Part shown: positions 8,313-17,378 of the stretch, one piece after another | How positions within the stretch are numbered: the stretch's first letter is position 1 | How the letters are laid out: every line of letters starts with the position of its first letter | Origin: Arthrobacter rhizosphaerae | GTDB lineage: Bacteria > Actinomycetota > Actinomycetes > Actinomycetales > Micrococcaceae | NCBI RefSeq assembly: GCF_023062595.1 | Contig: NZ_JALLAN010000004.1 | Coordinates: 62,001 to 126,000, forward strand | Length of the DNA: 64,000 nt | Direction: 5' to 3' | Position numbers and translations under genes: made by a program | The notes under the pieces: model-generated | The model's database searches: none | Seen by the model: the letters and a program-made list of their open reading frames with translations, nothing else | Told to the model about the DNA's origin: nothing

Positions 8313-9436
8313 GCACCGCCTTCACGCCCTCCACAAACAAGAGTCCCGTGGGTGTCGCGGTCATCGGAGCCGGCAACATCAGCAAACAGTACCTTGACAA
8401 CCTGACCGTCTTTCCCGACTTAAAGGTCCATGTCATCGCGGACCTTTTCGAGGACGCGGCCGAGGCGCGGGCCAAGGAATACGGCATCGCCGAGTGGGGT
8501 TCGCCCGAGCTGGCGCTGAACCATCCGGACGTCGAAATCATCGTGAACCTGACCATCCCGGCGGCCCACGTGGAAGTCGCGACGGCGGCCGTGAACGCCG
8601 GCAAGCACGTCTGGACCGAGAAGCCCTTTTCCCTGGACCGCGAATCCGGGCTCGGACTGCTGAAGGCCGCTGACGCCGCCGGCATCCGTCTGGGGACAGC
8701 CCCCGACACTTTCCTCGGAGCCGGCCTGCAGACCGCCCGCAGAATCATCGAGCGCGGCGACATCGGCACCCCGCTCAGCGCACTCACCATGTTCCAGACC
8801 CCGGGCCCGGAATCCTGGCACCCGAACCCCGCGTTCCTGTTCCAACAGGGAGCCGGCCCCCTGTTCGACATGGGCCCCTACTATCTGACCGCTTTGGTTC
8901 AAACCTTTGGCTCCGTACGGACGGTGGCCGCTGTCGGCTCCTCGGCCAGAGCAGCCCGCGTCATCGGTTCCGGCCCCAAGGCAGGGGAGACATTCGCCGT
9001 CGAGGTCCCCACCCATGTCTCCGCTATGGCGCGGTTCGAGGGCGGCGCGTCCTCGCACAGCATCTTCAGCTTCGAGTCTGCGCGCGAGCAGACAGGCATC
9101 GTGGAAATCACGGGCTCCGAGGCTACTCTGTCACTGCCGGATCCGAACGAATTCGACGGCGACCTCAAGCTGTGGCGTCCGGGTAGTGAAGAACCGCAGG
9201 TCATCCCGGCCACCGGTCCATCCAACGGCCGCGGCCTGGGCGTACTGGATATGGCCCGATCCATCCGGGGCGGTGTCCCGCACCGCGCCACAGGAGACCT
9301 CGCCTTCCACGTGCTGGACACCATGGTCTCCATCACAGAATCTGTGGAAACCGGCTCTTTTGTGGACGTCACCAGCAACGCACCCGTCTCGGCGGCCGTC
9401 CCCGAGGACTGGGCGCCCGAATCCGCAACCCTGTAG
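8309..9436 (+). CDS. Gfo/Idh/MocA-family oxidoreductase
   Basis: A 375-residue NAD(P)-dependent sugar dehydrogenase. The N-terminal Rossmann motif GVAVIGAGNISKQYLDNL (about residues 13-30) is followed by VNLTIPAAHVEVATAAVNAGKHVWTEKPFS, which holds the EKP catalytic signature (Lys near residue 106). The C-terminal substrate domain includes GPLFDMGPYYLTALVQTFG. It probably oxidises the sugar taken up by the ABC system, together with the isomerase upstream. It is the last intact gene of this operon; decayed sequence follows. Confidence 0.9.
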   Translation: MSTAFTPSTNKSPVGVAVIGAGNISKQYLDNLTVFPDLKVHVIADLFEDAAEARAKEYGIAEWGSPELALNHPDVEIIVNLTIPAAHVEVATAAVNAGKHVWTEKPFSLDRESGLGLLKAADAAGIRLGTAPDTFLGAGLQTARRIIERGDIGTPLSALTMFQTPGPESWHPNPAFLFQQGAGPLFDMGPYYLTALVQTFGSVRTVAAVGSSARAARVIGSGPKAGETFAVEVPTHVSAMARFEGGASSHSIFSFESAREQTGIVEITGSEATLSLPDPNEFDGDLKLWRPGSEEPQVIPATGPSNGRGLGVLDMARSIRGGVPHRATGDLAFHVLDTMVSITESVETGSFVDVTSNAPVSAAVPEDWAPESATL

Positions 9437-9467
9437 AAACCACCGAGGAAAACATCAACCTTGCAGC

Positions 9468-9554
9468 CACGAAGGCGCCCGCTACCTGCGCATCTCCTCT
9501 ACAGCCGACGCCGGTAACTGGTGGAACATCGCTCACGTCCGCCTGTACAGCTGA
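9468..9554 (+). pseudogene. remnant of a discoidin (F5/8 type C) domain C-terminus
   Basis: The 28 codons before the TGA at 9552 read HEGARYLRISSTADAGNWWN and end IAHVRLYS. This matches the last strands of the discoidin domains of the GH30 protein at 11782-15180 (ARYIKV-NTG-AGNWWSIAEF-VY). It has no start codon or upstream domain and begins soon after the Gfo/Idh stop. It is best read as the surviving tail of a deleted secreted glycosidase gene. Confidence 0.7.
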
Positions 9555-9575
9555 ACCGACAGGAAGGAAGAGGAC

Positions 9576-9935
9576 GTGATCGAAGATGCCCGTGGAAAGG
9601 CGGGGCAGGGGGATGATGATGACGGCGGTCGAGGTCCTACACCGTCGTCACCACGCCTTTCCTATCGAACCAGTGATACTCGAAGGCGCCCCGAACATGA
9701 TGCGGATCTGGAGGTCAACCACGCCTTTGACCACGAACATGTTCTGTGTGCCGCCCTGCAGTCGCTCCCTGCCCGCTGGCAGCAGGTGCTCTGGTACGCG
9801 GACGTGCTCCAGGAAACTCCCCACGTCATCGCGCCCAGGATGGGGCTGGCCCCGAAGGCGGCATCAGCCCTCATCCGGCGAGCCCGAACCGGACTCCGCA
9901 GAGCTTACCTCTCCAGGGGTCCGGTGGAGAGCTGA
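9576..9935 (+). pseudogene. sigma-70 region 4 remnant, 119 codons
   Basis: From about residue 56 the frame reads LCAALQSLPARWQQVLWYAD, then a helix-turn-helix stretch ending ASALIRRARTGLRRAYL. This lines up with region 4 of the sigma factor at 59886 (SLPERWQAVLWYTE, VSALAVRAREGLRQSYL). The first 55 residues are charged and low in structure (GQGDDDDGGRGPTPSSPRLS) and contain no region 2, so the protein cannot be a full sigma factor. A GTG with AGGAAGGAAG upstream could still start it. It is a decayed sigma gene, or less likely a small DNA-binding protein. Confidence 0.6.
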
Positions 9936-10056
9936 ACGAAGCCGGGGATGGGAGTCCGTAGTGCTGCCCCGGTTGGTCCTAAGCCTGAACGAGTGGGCTA
10001 CCGGGTGAAGCAGGGCAAGGAAGCTTCCACGCCGCAGCCGGATCGGCGCTAGCATC

Positions 10057-11103
10057 GTGGATATGCCACCGCGAAAGTCCCCCAACCTCCTGAAGCCGAC
10101 GATGAAAGACGTTGGTGTGTTAGCTGGCGTATCGCAGAGTACCGTGTCGCATGTGGTGAACCGGACGGGAAAGATCCCTCCGGAGACTACCAAGCGCGTC
10201 CGCGACGCTATACGGCAGTTGGGCTTCCGGCCCAACGACACAGCGAGAAACCTGCGCTTGCAGCAGAGCAAGACCTTTGGGCTGATCACAGACAGAATCG
10301 CGACCTCTCCGTTCGGCGGAAAGATTCTGCTTGGTGCCCAGACGTATGCGTGGGAGCGAGGGTACTTGCTCCTCGTGGTCGACACTGGCCTCGATGCCGA
10401 TATCGAGGTTGCGGCGGTGGACGCGATGCTCTCGCGTCAAGTGGACGGTCTCCTCTACGCGTCCATGTCCTGGCGCGAAGTCGATGCGCCCGGCGGGGTC
10501 TCCAAGGTTCCGACAATGCTGATCAACGCGTGGTCGGCAAGGGAACCGATCCTTCCATCAGTCGTGCCGGACGAGGTGTCAGGCGGCCGACTTGCAGCGC
10601 GCGTGGTGATTTCCGCAGGGCACCGACGCATCGCCTTCCTCGGTGGACCTGACGATGACCAAGCCCGGATCGAACGTGAAAGAGGCTTCCGGGAAGAACA
10701 CGAGGCTTCCGGTTTGGCCGTGGACCCGGGCTTAATCCATACCGGCGACTATCATGTCGACTCGGCGTACCGTCTCGCCATTCGTTTGCTCACTGAGCCG
10801 AATCCGCCCTCGGCGCTGGTGTGTGGAAATGACCGGATGGCGCTTGGCGCCACAATGGCGGCATTCTCGATCGGCCTTCGGGTTCCCGCTGATCTTTCTA
10901 TCGTCGGCTACGACGACCAAGAGGAAATCGCAGACCAGATCACACCAAATCTGACGACCGTGTCGATTCCGCACTACGAGATGGGCCGAACGGCCGCAGA
11001 GCTCCTCATCAAGGCCATCGATACCGGAAAGCCCCCCGCCGGCACGGCAATTCCTGGCGAACTCATACTCCGGGACTCCGTGGCTCCACCCGCCTTGACC
11101 TGA
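10057..11103 (+). CDS. LacI-family transcriptional regulator
   Basis: A 348-residue regulator. The helix-turn-helix is MKDVGVLAGVSQSTVSHVVN (about residues 16-35), then the hinge LGFRPNDTARNLRLQQSKTFGLI. The effector domain shows HRRIAFLGGPDDDQARIERERGF, ALVCGNDRMALGA and LSIVGYDDQEEIADQITPNLTTV. Start choice is weak: GTG 10057 and ATG 10063 both lack a good ribosome site. It lies upstream of the secreted GH30 glycosidase on the same strand, so it is a candidate regulator of that gene and of the fructan hydrolase beyond. A 14-base palindrome at 11296 could be its operator. Confidence 0.88.
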   Translation: MDMPPRKSPNLLKPTMKDVGVLAGVSQSTVSHVVNRTGKIPPETTKRVRDAIRQLGFRPNDTARNLRLQQSKTFGLITDRIATSPFGGKILLGAQTYAWERGYLLLVVDTGLDADIEVAAVDAMLSRQVDGLLYASMSWREVDAPGGVSKVPTMLINAWSAREPILPSVVPDEVSGGRLAARVVISAGHRRIAFLGGPDDDQARIERERGFREEHEASGLAVDPGLIHTGDYHVDSAYRLAIRLLTEPNPPSALVCGNDRMALGATMAAFSIGLRVPADLSIVGYDDQEEIADQITPNLTTVSIPHYEMGRTAAELLIKAIDTGKPPAGTAIPGELILRDSVAPPALT

Positions 11104-11781
11104 TTTTCCTCGGGCCCAGGTCTGTGTTTCCTGCCCCGTTCCCGCCGTATTTCTGATATCAGGACAGCACCAGTCCGTGATTCTCTGTTGCCGGCACTCT
11201 CCTTTGTGACCTCAATGTGACTTGCCCACGGGCCGGGCCGGACCGACACCTTGACAGCCATCTGAGGTTTAGCTCACACTCTTCATATTCCGCAATTCAT
11301 ACGTATGAACAGAGAGGTTCACCTTCGTTGAAGAGGATCACAGCAGGCTCCTTCCGCTGAACGGACAAAAACGTCCACAAGATCCGTCGTCCCGCCGCCA
11401 ACCCGATAACCGGGAACAGAAGACCATGACCGGGCACCCGTTTGCCCGAACCCTTCACACACATGGCCTGTCGTCCTCGACGGCGTCTCACAGGTCCCGC
11501 TACTCCCTTCTGGGAAAAGCCCGATTGATTGGACTGAGCGCCGTACCCCTATAGGCAATATCGATGTCAAGGACCGTGCCTGCCCGAAAATCCTGCCCTG
11601 CCCGTTAGCCGCGGATAGTTCCCCGGCCCGAATGACCTAAGGAGTGAACAGTGACGTAGACCCGTCTATTCAGTGCATTCTTGCGCGGCAATTGGCGTCA
11701 AAAAGTGGCCGCCTGAGATCGAATCCAGCTGCACCCTGCAGCACCACCCTGGCAAACAAGTCCCTACGGAGGAATGAGCAT
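11104..11781 (+). promoter_or_regulatory. intergenic region upstream of the GH30 gene
   Basis: A 678-base stretch with no supported gene. It holds the palindrome at 11296-11309 and, at its right end, the ribosome site CGGAGG nine bases before the ATG at 11782. The frame is open upstream of that ATG to 11644, but this part lacks coding character and precedes an obvious signal peptide, so it is treated as leader. Confidence 0.5.
11296..11309. promoter_or_regulatory. palindrome TTCATACGTATGAA, candidate operator
   Basis: A perfect 14-base palindrome with a central CG, in the long spacer between the LacI gene and the glycosidase gene. Position and symmetry suit a LacI-family operator. It differs from the GCGCTT-type box upstream of the ABC operon, consistent with two regulators of different specificity. 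Confidence 0.45.
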
Positions 11782-14700
11782 ATGCGCACTCAAAGACGTA
11801 CGCTGCTTGGGCTCACGCTATTGAGCGTTGGCCTTGCAGCGGCACCAGTGATCCAACCAATACCTGCACAGGCAGCGCCGAAAAGCAGCACCCCTGTGCA
11901 GGTCTGGCTCACCGACATCGGAAGCAACCAGTGGGTCGCCAAGCAAGACGACGTATCGTTCCAAACCCAGCAGACCACCAACCCGCTCACCATCAAGGTC
12001 GACGACAGCGTCAAGTACCAGAAGATGACGGGCTTCGGCGCCGCGCTCACCGACTCCTCGGCTTGGCTCATTGACAAGCTTCCGTCCGAAAAAAAAGACA
12101 CCCTGATGCAGGATCTGTTCGATCCCTCCGCGGGTATCGGCCTTAGCATGCTCCGCTCCCCCATGGGTGCAACGGACTTCAACTTCGGCGGGAACTACTC
12201 CTACAACGATATGCCGGCAGGCCAGACGGATCCGACGCTGGAGAACTTCTCCATCGAGCACGATGTCCCGTACATCATCCCGCAACTGAAGCAGGCCATG
12301 GCCCTGAACCCGGACCTCAAGATCGCCTCGACTCCCTGGAGTCCCCCCGGCTGGATGAAAACCTCGGATTCCATGCTTGGAGGCACCCTCCTCGACGAGC
12401 ACTCCCCGGCGCTTGCCAACTATTTCGTCAAGTACATTCAGGCCTACGAGAAAGCCGGGGTGCCGATCTCCTACGTCACGCCGCAAAATGAGCCGCTGAA
12501 CGCTCCAAGCTGGCCCGGGATGGCCCTGACACCCGGCCAGGCAGGGAAGCTGGTCCAGCAGATGGGCCAGGCCTTCGACGCCAACAAGATCTCCACCAAG
12601 ATCCTCGGCTGGGACCACAACTGGGACGTACCCTCGTACCCCGAATCCATGTACAACGATCCCGCTACCGCCGATTACGTCTCGGGCGCAGGCTTCCACA
12701 TCTATAGCGGCACCCCGGTCTACCAGACTTTGACCCACAACGACTATCCCGGCAAAGAGATCTACCTGACCGAAGCCACCGGCGGTGTGTGGCAAGCCAA
12801 CGACCAGGCCGCTTTCCGCGAGGCCCTCAACACCTGGATGATCGACTCCACACGGAACTACTCCAATGGCACCATGTTGTGGAACATTGCACTGGACCCC
12901 GAGATGGGTCCATTGAACAGCGACACGAACGGCATCGGGATGTGCCGCGGACTCGTGACCATTGACCCGGACACCGGGGCCGTCACCTACAACCCGGACT
13001 ACTACGCGCTTGCCCAGGTCACCAAGTTCGTGAAGCCCGGAGCCGAGCGGATCTACTCGAACACCTTCGGTTCCGGCAGCGTCAACAATGTCGCCTTCCA
13101 GAATCCTGACGGGTCGAAGGTCCTGGTCGCGTTCAACGATTCGGCTGCCGCTCAGACGATCACCGTCGCAGACGGAGCGCAGTCATTCGACTACTCATTG
13201 AACGCCGGCAGCGCCGCAACGTTCGTCTACTCGGAACCCAAGAACGGTGACAAGGGAAGCGCCGGAGCCGCTGACGGCGTGCGCGCCACCACCGATCCCA
13301 CTTACGACTTCGCCTTCAAATCGCCATCGGGCCAGCAGACCATCACCTATGACCCGAAGCTGCTGCCCCTCCAGAACTCCGTCATCAGCGGAAGCGACCT
13401 GACCACGTACTCCCTTCCGGTCGGAGCATCCATCCAGCCACCGGGAGAGGAGCTGAGCCGCAGCGGATGGACTCTCTCAGGCTCCTCGAACGACTCTACT
13501 GATCAACCGGTGAACGCCGTCGACGGCGATCTCAGCACACGATGGCGCACTGCAGGAAAAATGAGGAGCGGCGACTGGTTCCAAGTGGACCTCGGGGCCC
13601 AGACCAGCTTCAGCCAAGTCGTACTCGACAACACCGCGGACAACGCCTTCGGCTCCGTCTTCCAGTACCAGGTGTACGTCTCCAATGACGGCGTCAACTG
13701 GGGTAGCGCGGTCACCAACGGCGCCGGTGACCTTGGCAAGACAACCATCACCATGCCACCGCAGACGGCACAATACATACGCGTCGTCAGCACCGCACCG
13801 TCGTTCTTCTTCCGCTGGTCAATCGGGGATATCAAGGTGTTTGGAGCCCCCGGCGAACCCGGCTCCATCCAGGCACCGACCGCAGTGTCCAAGGGCCTCC
13901 AGCTTCAGAACTGGACCAGCCCCGACGGCGCGAAGGTCTCCGTTGTGTACAACGGGACCAAGGGCAGCGAAGCCTTCCCGGTATCCCCGGACGGCAAGTA
14001 CACCTACACGCTGCCCAGCGGGACTTCCGCGATGTTCACCACCAAGAGCCTGTCTAATGATCCAACGCCCGCCTTCGGCAGCCTGACGCCAGCCCAGGGC
14101 ATCCCGGGCTATAAGTTCAAGATCACCGGTTCCAACTTCGGCGCGACTCAGGGACTGGGGACTGTGTACTTCGGAGGGACCAACGCCAAAATCGAGAGCT
14201 GGTCTGATACCAGCATCAGCGCGTTTGTTCCGGCTGGGCTTCCGTCGGGAACATACACGGTGTCTGTGAACGGAGCAGGGGGCAAGTCCGCAGGCGAATC
14301 CACGTTCACCGTCAACGGCCTGGGCACGCCTCTGTCGAAAACCGACTGGACTCAGACGGTGTCACACTCAAACATGTCCCCTGGCGATGCGCCAGCGAAC
14401 ATGATCGATGGTGACATCGATACCCGCTACAGCTCCGGATCCGGGCAAGCCAACGGCATGTCCGTGCAAGTGGACCTGGGACAAGCACAGACCTTCAACA
14501 CGGTTGCTCTGGATGCCGGTAGCAGCATGGGTGACTACGCGCGCAGCGCGGAGGTGCACGTGTCATCGGATGGAACCAACTGGACAAAGGTCGCCTCCAT
14601 CAAGGCGGACGGTCAACAAATCCAAGCAGTATCCTTCCCAACGCAGACGGCCCGCTACATCAAGGTCGTCAACACCGGCAGCGCCGGCAACTGGTGGTCA

Positions 14701-15180
14701 ATCGCGGAGTTCAACGTCTACGCAGACGGAGCCGTGCCCCCCGTCGACGATGGCGGAACCACCAACCCCGCCTATGGCACACCCCTGTCAAGGTCCGGCT
14801 GGACCCCCACAGCCTCCAACACCAGCCCATGGCCTAACGACGCGCTCGAGAAGATGATCGATGGTGACGCCACCAGCCGCTACAGCTCCGGCGCATCGCT
14901 GACCAGCGGGATGTGGGTACAGGTAGACATGGGGCAGGCGCAGACCTTCAACAAGGTGGTGCTCGATTCGGGCACCAGCATCGGTGATTACGCGCCAAGC
15001 GCGGACGTGGAGGTGTCCTCCGATGGGACCAACTGGACAAAGGTTGCTTCCATCGTTTCGGATGGCGAACAAATCCAGGTAGCGTCCTTCGAAACGCAGA
15101 CAGCGCGCTACATCAAGGTGACCAACACCGGCAACTCCGGCAAGTGGTGGTCAATCGCGGAATTCAGCGCATACAGCTGA
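11782..15180 (+). CDS. secreted GH30-family glycosidase with discoidin and IPT domains
   Basis: A 1132-residue exported enzyme. The signal peptide MRTQRRTLLGLTLLSVGLAA ends near AQAA (about residue 31). The GH30 barrel starts at YQKMTGFGAALTDSSAWLID; the acid/base Glu is in TPQNEPLN (about 237) and the nucleophile Glu in YLTEATGG (about 331). A beta-sandwich part follows (LVAFNDSAAAQTITVADG). Then come a discoidin/F5/8C domain (about 555-690), an IPT/TIG domain (about 755-840: GSNFGATQGLGTVYFGG) and two more discoidin domains, each ending ARYIKV-NTG. Family members cut glucosylceramide, beta-1,6-glucan or xylan; which applies here cannot be told. The outer domains probably bind insoluble polysaccharide. 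Confidence 0.9.
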   Translation: MRTQRRTLLGLTLLSVGLAAAPVIQPIPAQAAPKSSTPVQVWLTDIGSNQWVAKQDDVSFQTQQTTNPLTIKVDDSVKYQKMTGFGAALTDSSAWLIDKLPSEKKDTLMQDLFDPSAGIGLSMLRSPMGATDFNFGGNYSYNDMPAGQTDPTLENFSIEHDVPYIIPQLKQAMALNPDLKIASTPWSPPGWMKTSDSMLGGTLLDEHSPALANYFVKYIQAYEKAGVPISYVTPQNEPLNAPSWPGMALTPGQAGKLVQQMGQAFDANKISTKILGWDHNWDVPSYPESMYNDPATADYVSGAGFHIYSGTPVYQTLTHNDYPGKEIYLTEATGGVWQANDQAAFREALNTWMIDSTRNYSNGTMLWNIALDPEMGPLNSDTNGIGMCRGLVTIDPDTGAVTYNPDYYALAQVTKFVKPGAERIYSNTFGSGSVNNVAFQNPDGSKVLVAFNDSAAAQTITVADGAQSFDYSLNAGSAATFVYSEPKNGDKGSAGAADGVRATTDPTYDFAFKSPSGQQTITYDPKLLPLQNSVISGSDLTTYSLPVGASIQPPGEELSRSGWTLSGSSNDSTDQPVNAVDGDLSTRWRTAGKMRSGDWFQVDLGAQTSFSQVVLDNTADNAFGSVFQYQVYVSNDGVNWGSAVTNGAGDLGKTTITMPPQTAQYIRVVSTAPSFFFRWSIGDIKVFGAPGEPGSIQAPTAVSKGLQLQNWTSPDGAKVSVVYNGTKGSEAFPVSPDGKYTYTLPSGTSAMFTTKSLSNDPTPAFGSLTPAQGIPGYKFKITGSNFGATQGLGTVYFGGTNAKIESWSDTSISAFVPAGLPSGTYTVSVNGAGGKSAGESTFTVNGLGTPLSKTDWTQTVSHSNMSPGDAPANMIDGDIDTRYSSGSGQANGMSVQVDLGQAQTFNTVALDAGSSMGDYARSAEVHVSSDGTNWTKVASIKADGQQIQAVSFPTQTARYIKVVNTGSAGNWWSIAEFNVYADGAVPPVDDGGTTNPAYGTPLSRSGWTPTASNTSPWPNDALEKMIDGDATSRYSSGASLTSGMWVQVDMGQAQTFNKVVLDSGTSIGDYAPSADVEVSSDGTNWTKVASIVSDGEQIQVASFETQTARYIKVTNTGNSGKWWSIAEFSAYS

Positions 15181-15335
15181 CCTCGCACAATCACGGCTCC
15201 GAGCCCGGCCAGCTTGTCTGTCCGGGCTCGGAGCGGCGTGGCCTGCCAGTAACGCAGCGCCGCCCCTTTGCCGCTCACAAGAGCCAGTCCTAAATTCCAC
15301 ACCCATCAGGCGCCGCGCGAAGGACCACACAGCCA

Positions 15336-16617
15336 ATGCCCGACTCCATCGTTTCTTCCCCAGTGTCCGAAGCCTTCCGGCCGGCAATCCACTATGCCTG
15401 CAAGAACACCTGGCTTAACGATCCCAACGGGTTGATCTTCCACGACGGCACCTACCACCTGTACTACCAGAACAACCCGTTCGGGAACATCTGGGTCCCT
15501 TGCCTGGAGCACGGACGGCGGCTACAGCTGGACCAAATACCACGAAAATCCGGTCCTGGACCGCGGTTCCGCAAACTTCCGGGACCCGAAAGTGTTCCGC
15601 TATAGCGGCCCGCGTGGCAGCTATTGGGTCATGGTCGCCGTCGAGGCCCACGACCACACGGTGGTCCTCTACCGTTCCGATGACCTGAAAACGTGGGAAT
15701 ATCTCAGCAGCTTCGGCCCGGCCAACGGAACCGGCGGCGTGTGGGAATGCCCGGACCTGTTCCACCTGCCCCTGGACGGAAATGAGGACAACATCAAATG
15801 GGTCCTCACCGTCAACCTCCATCCCGGCGGGCCCAACGGAGGCTCAGCCGGACAGTACTTCGTCGGCCACTTTGACGGCGTGACGTTCACCGCGGCATCC
15901 ACCGTCACCGACGGACTGCAGGATCCGGCACGAATGGACGAGTATCTTTGGCTCGACTGGGGCAGGGACTACTACGCAGCCGTGTCCTTCAACAACGTCC
16001 CGGACGGGCGCCGGCTCATGATCGGGTGGATGAACAACTGGCAGTACGGCAACGAAATTCCGACGTCGCCTTGGCGGAGCCCCATGTCGCTCGTGCGCGA
16101 AGTATCGCTCGTCAGCTCCAACGGACAACCCCGTCTCAGCCAGCATCCAGTGTGGGAAGACCCGGGGTCGGACACCGGCACAGTGTCTTATACAGGGCTC
16201 GACGTCGACGGCGTCCACCCGGTTGAGGGCGGCGCCGCAGTGCAGCTCATCGAGGCCACGTTTGTGCCCGGCTCAGCGGAAGAGTTCGGCCTGGTGATCC
16301 GCGGCAACGGGGCTGAAGGGACCAGGATCGGCATCCGCCCCGCCGACGGCCGACTCGCAGTAGACAGGACAATGTCGGGCAACACGGACTTCCACGAGAC
16401 CTTCCCGTCCATCGACTCCGCGCCTCTCCAAGCCCCAGGAGGAACCTATGTTCTGCGGATTTTTGTCGACCACTGCTCAGTAGAGATTTTCGCCCAGAAC
16501 GGACAGGTCACCATGACAGAACTGATCTTCCCGGACCCGGAAAGCATCAGTGTATCGGTGTACGCCTCCGAAGGGACTGCGACAGTTTCCTCACTGAAGC
16601 TCACCACGCTGCCCTGA
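15336..16617 (+). pseudogene. GH32 fructan hydrolase (levanase/inulinase type), internally deleted and frameshifted
   Basis: The first frame (15336-15605) begins with the GH32 opening [20 protein letters not shown], which carries the nucleophile Asp, and continues to [11 protein letters not shown]. At about 15491-15496 it breaks. From there a second frame carries [38 protein letters not shown], the acid/base segment GGVWECPDLFHLPL and the C-terminal beta-sandwich to 16617. Family members have about 50-60 residues between GNxWG and the SLA-STDGG segment; these are missing and the frame is lost. All three catalytic acids survive on the two pieces, but no single frame codes an enzyme. There is no signal peptide, so the ancestor was probably cytoplasmic. 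Confidence 0.85.
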
Positions 16618-16772
16618 CAAAGGCCGCCGCATGCAGACAGATGGCGCCTCCTGAGATTCCCGAATCCCCATACCGAGCTCAGGTTTTTCCAGCTCCAGCT
16701 ACAAGCCATGAACCGCGTGGCGGTCAGGCTGGTGGGGCCGTCCGTACTGCCGTGAGTAACAACCCATCCAAC

Positions 16773-16805
16773 GCAAGGCCTCCGGTTCCGGTCGGGGGCC
16801 TTTGC
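16773..16805 (+). terminator. stem-loop after the GH32 remnant
   Basis: GCAAGGCCTCCGG pairs with TCGGGGGCCTTTGC (twelve pairs, one bulge, one G-T) around a short loop. It probably ends transcription from the sugar locus; the T-run is only TTT within the stem. Confidence 0.4.
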
Positions 16806-17031
16806 GCGTCCGGCGCGATTCAGGCCCGAGGGACGAGGACCCGTTTCTGCATTCAGTTCCCCAATGCCCGACGCCCATACACCTGACTCTACGTCTGGTG
16901 ACGTCAGGCAAGGCCAGGAGAGGCCTAGCAGGAACAGGGCGGGTTCTGTAGCTCAACCACCAATGAGGCCCTTACGTCCTCCTCTAGCACGGCAACGCGG
17001 TATCCAGCGGGCGACTCAGGCAGACGGATAC

Positions 17032-17077
17032 GTAGCCATTTTGTAGCCACCCCTCAGAAATGGCTACCAACTGAGGG
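17032..17077. repeat. interleaved inverted repeats left of attL
   Basis: GTAGCCATTT (17032-17041) is the reverse complement of AAATGGCTAC (17058-17067), and CCCTCAG (17051-17057) that of CTGAGGG (17071-17077). The two pairs interleave, so only one hairpin or a pseudoknot can form at a time. Role unknown. Confidence 0.5.
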
Positions 17078-17124
17078 AATACAAGGGAGCGGCCATCTCT
17101 CAAGGGGATTCCCGTTAACTAAAA

Positions 17125-17155
17125 AACCCCCGGAATCTCAAGGAATCCGGGGGTT
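17125..17155 (-). terminator. stem-loop, original terminator of tRNA-Met, displaced by the island
   Basis: AACCCCCGGA pairs with TCCGGGGGTT around ATCTCAAGGAA. On the minus strand a T-run follows. Before insertion this lay directly after the tRNA-Met 3' end; it now sits seven bases left of attL. Confidence 0.7.
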
Positions 17156-17161
17156 CTTCTA

Positions 17162-17201
17162 TGTAGCGGTGGGGAGGCTCGATCTCCCGACCTCACGATT
17201 A
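17162..17201 (-). repeat. attL, 40 bp copy of the tRNA-Met 3' half
   Basis: Identical over 40 bases to 22762-22801, which is the 3' part of the tRNA-Met gene from the anticodon loop to just past the acceptor stem. Identity ends at both sides of the block. This is the left boundary of the integrated element. Confidence 0.93.
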
Positions 17202-17378
17202 GCTGGCGGTACATTTCGACGTCATCCGTCATCAGCCGTCTTCCCTGTGATCCAGGGGAAAAACGGGTATAGGTGCTGCTTTGGGTACTCGTCATTGATT
17301 GACGTACGTCGTCATTTTCGTTGGGTAAACGTTGGGTGAAGTCGGAGAAATGAGAGGAGCACTTTGCGGCTGTGTCGT

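Larger units (their letters stand above)
16618..17161. other. gene-free stretch left of the island
   Basis: About 540 bases with no supported gene. It contains a terminator-like stem-loop at 16773-16805, nested inverted repeats at 17032-17077 and the tRNA-type terminator at 17125-17155. Short open frames here have no recognisable content. Confidence 0.5.

Noticed and set aside
11644..11781. Upstream extension of the GH30 gene from 11644
   Set aside because: The added residues precede a clear signal peptide, and a strong ribosome site directs the start to 11782.
11818..12795. 325-codon minus-strand frame within the GH30 gene
   Set aside because: The plus strand has a signal peptide and GH30 catalytic motifs; the minus frame has no ribosome site or recognisable content.
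16641..17046. Short plus-strand frames at 16641 and 16864 left of the island
   Set aside because: No ribosome site, no motif, and they overlap a terminator-like hairpin and repeats.
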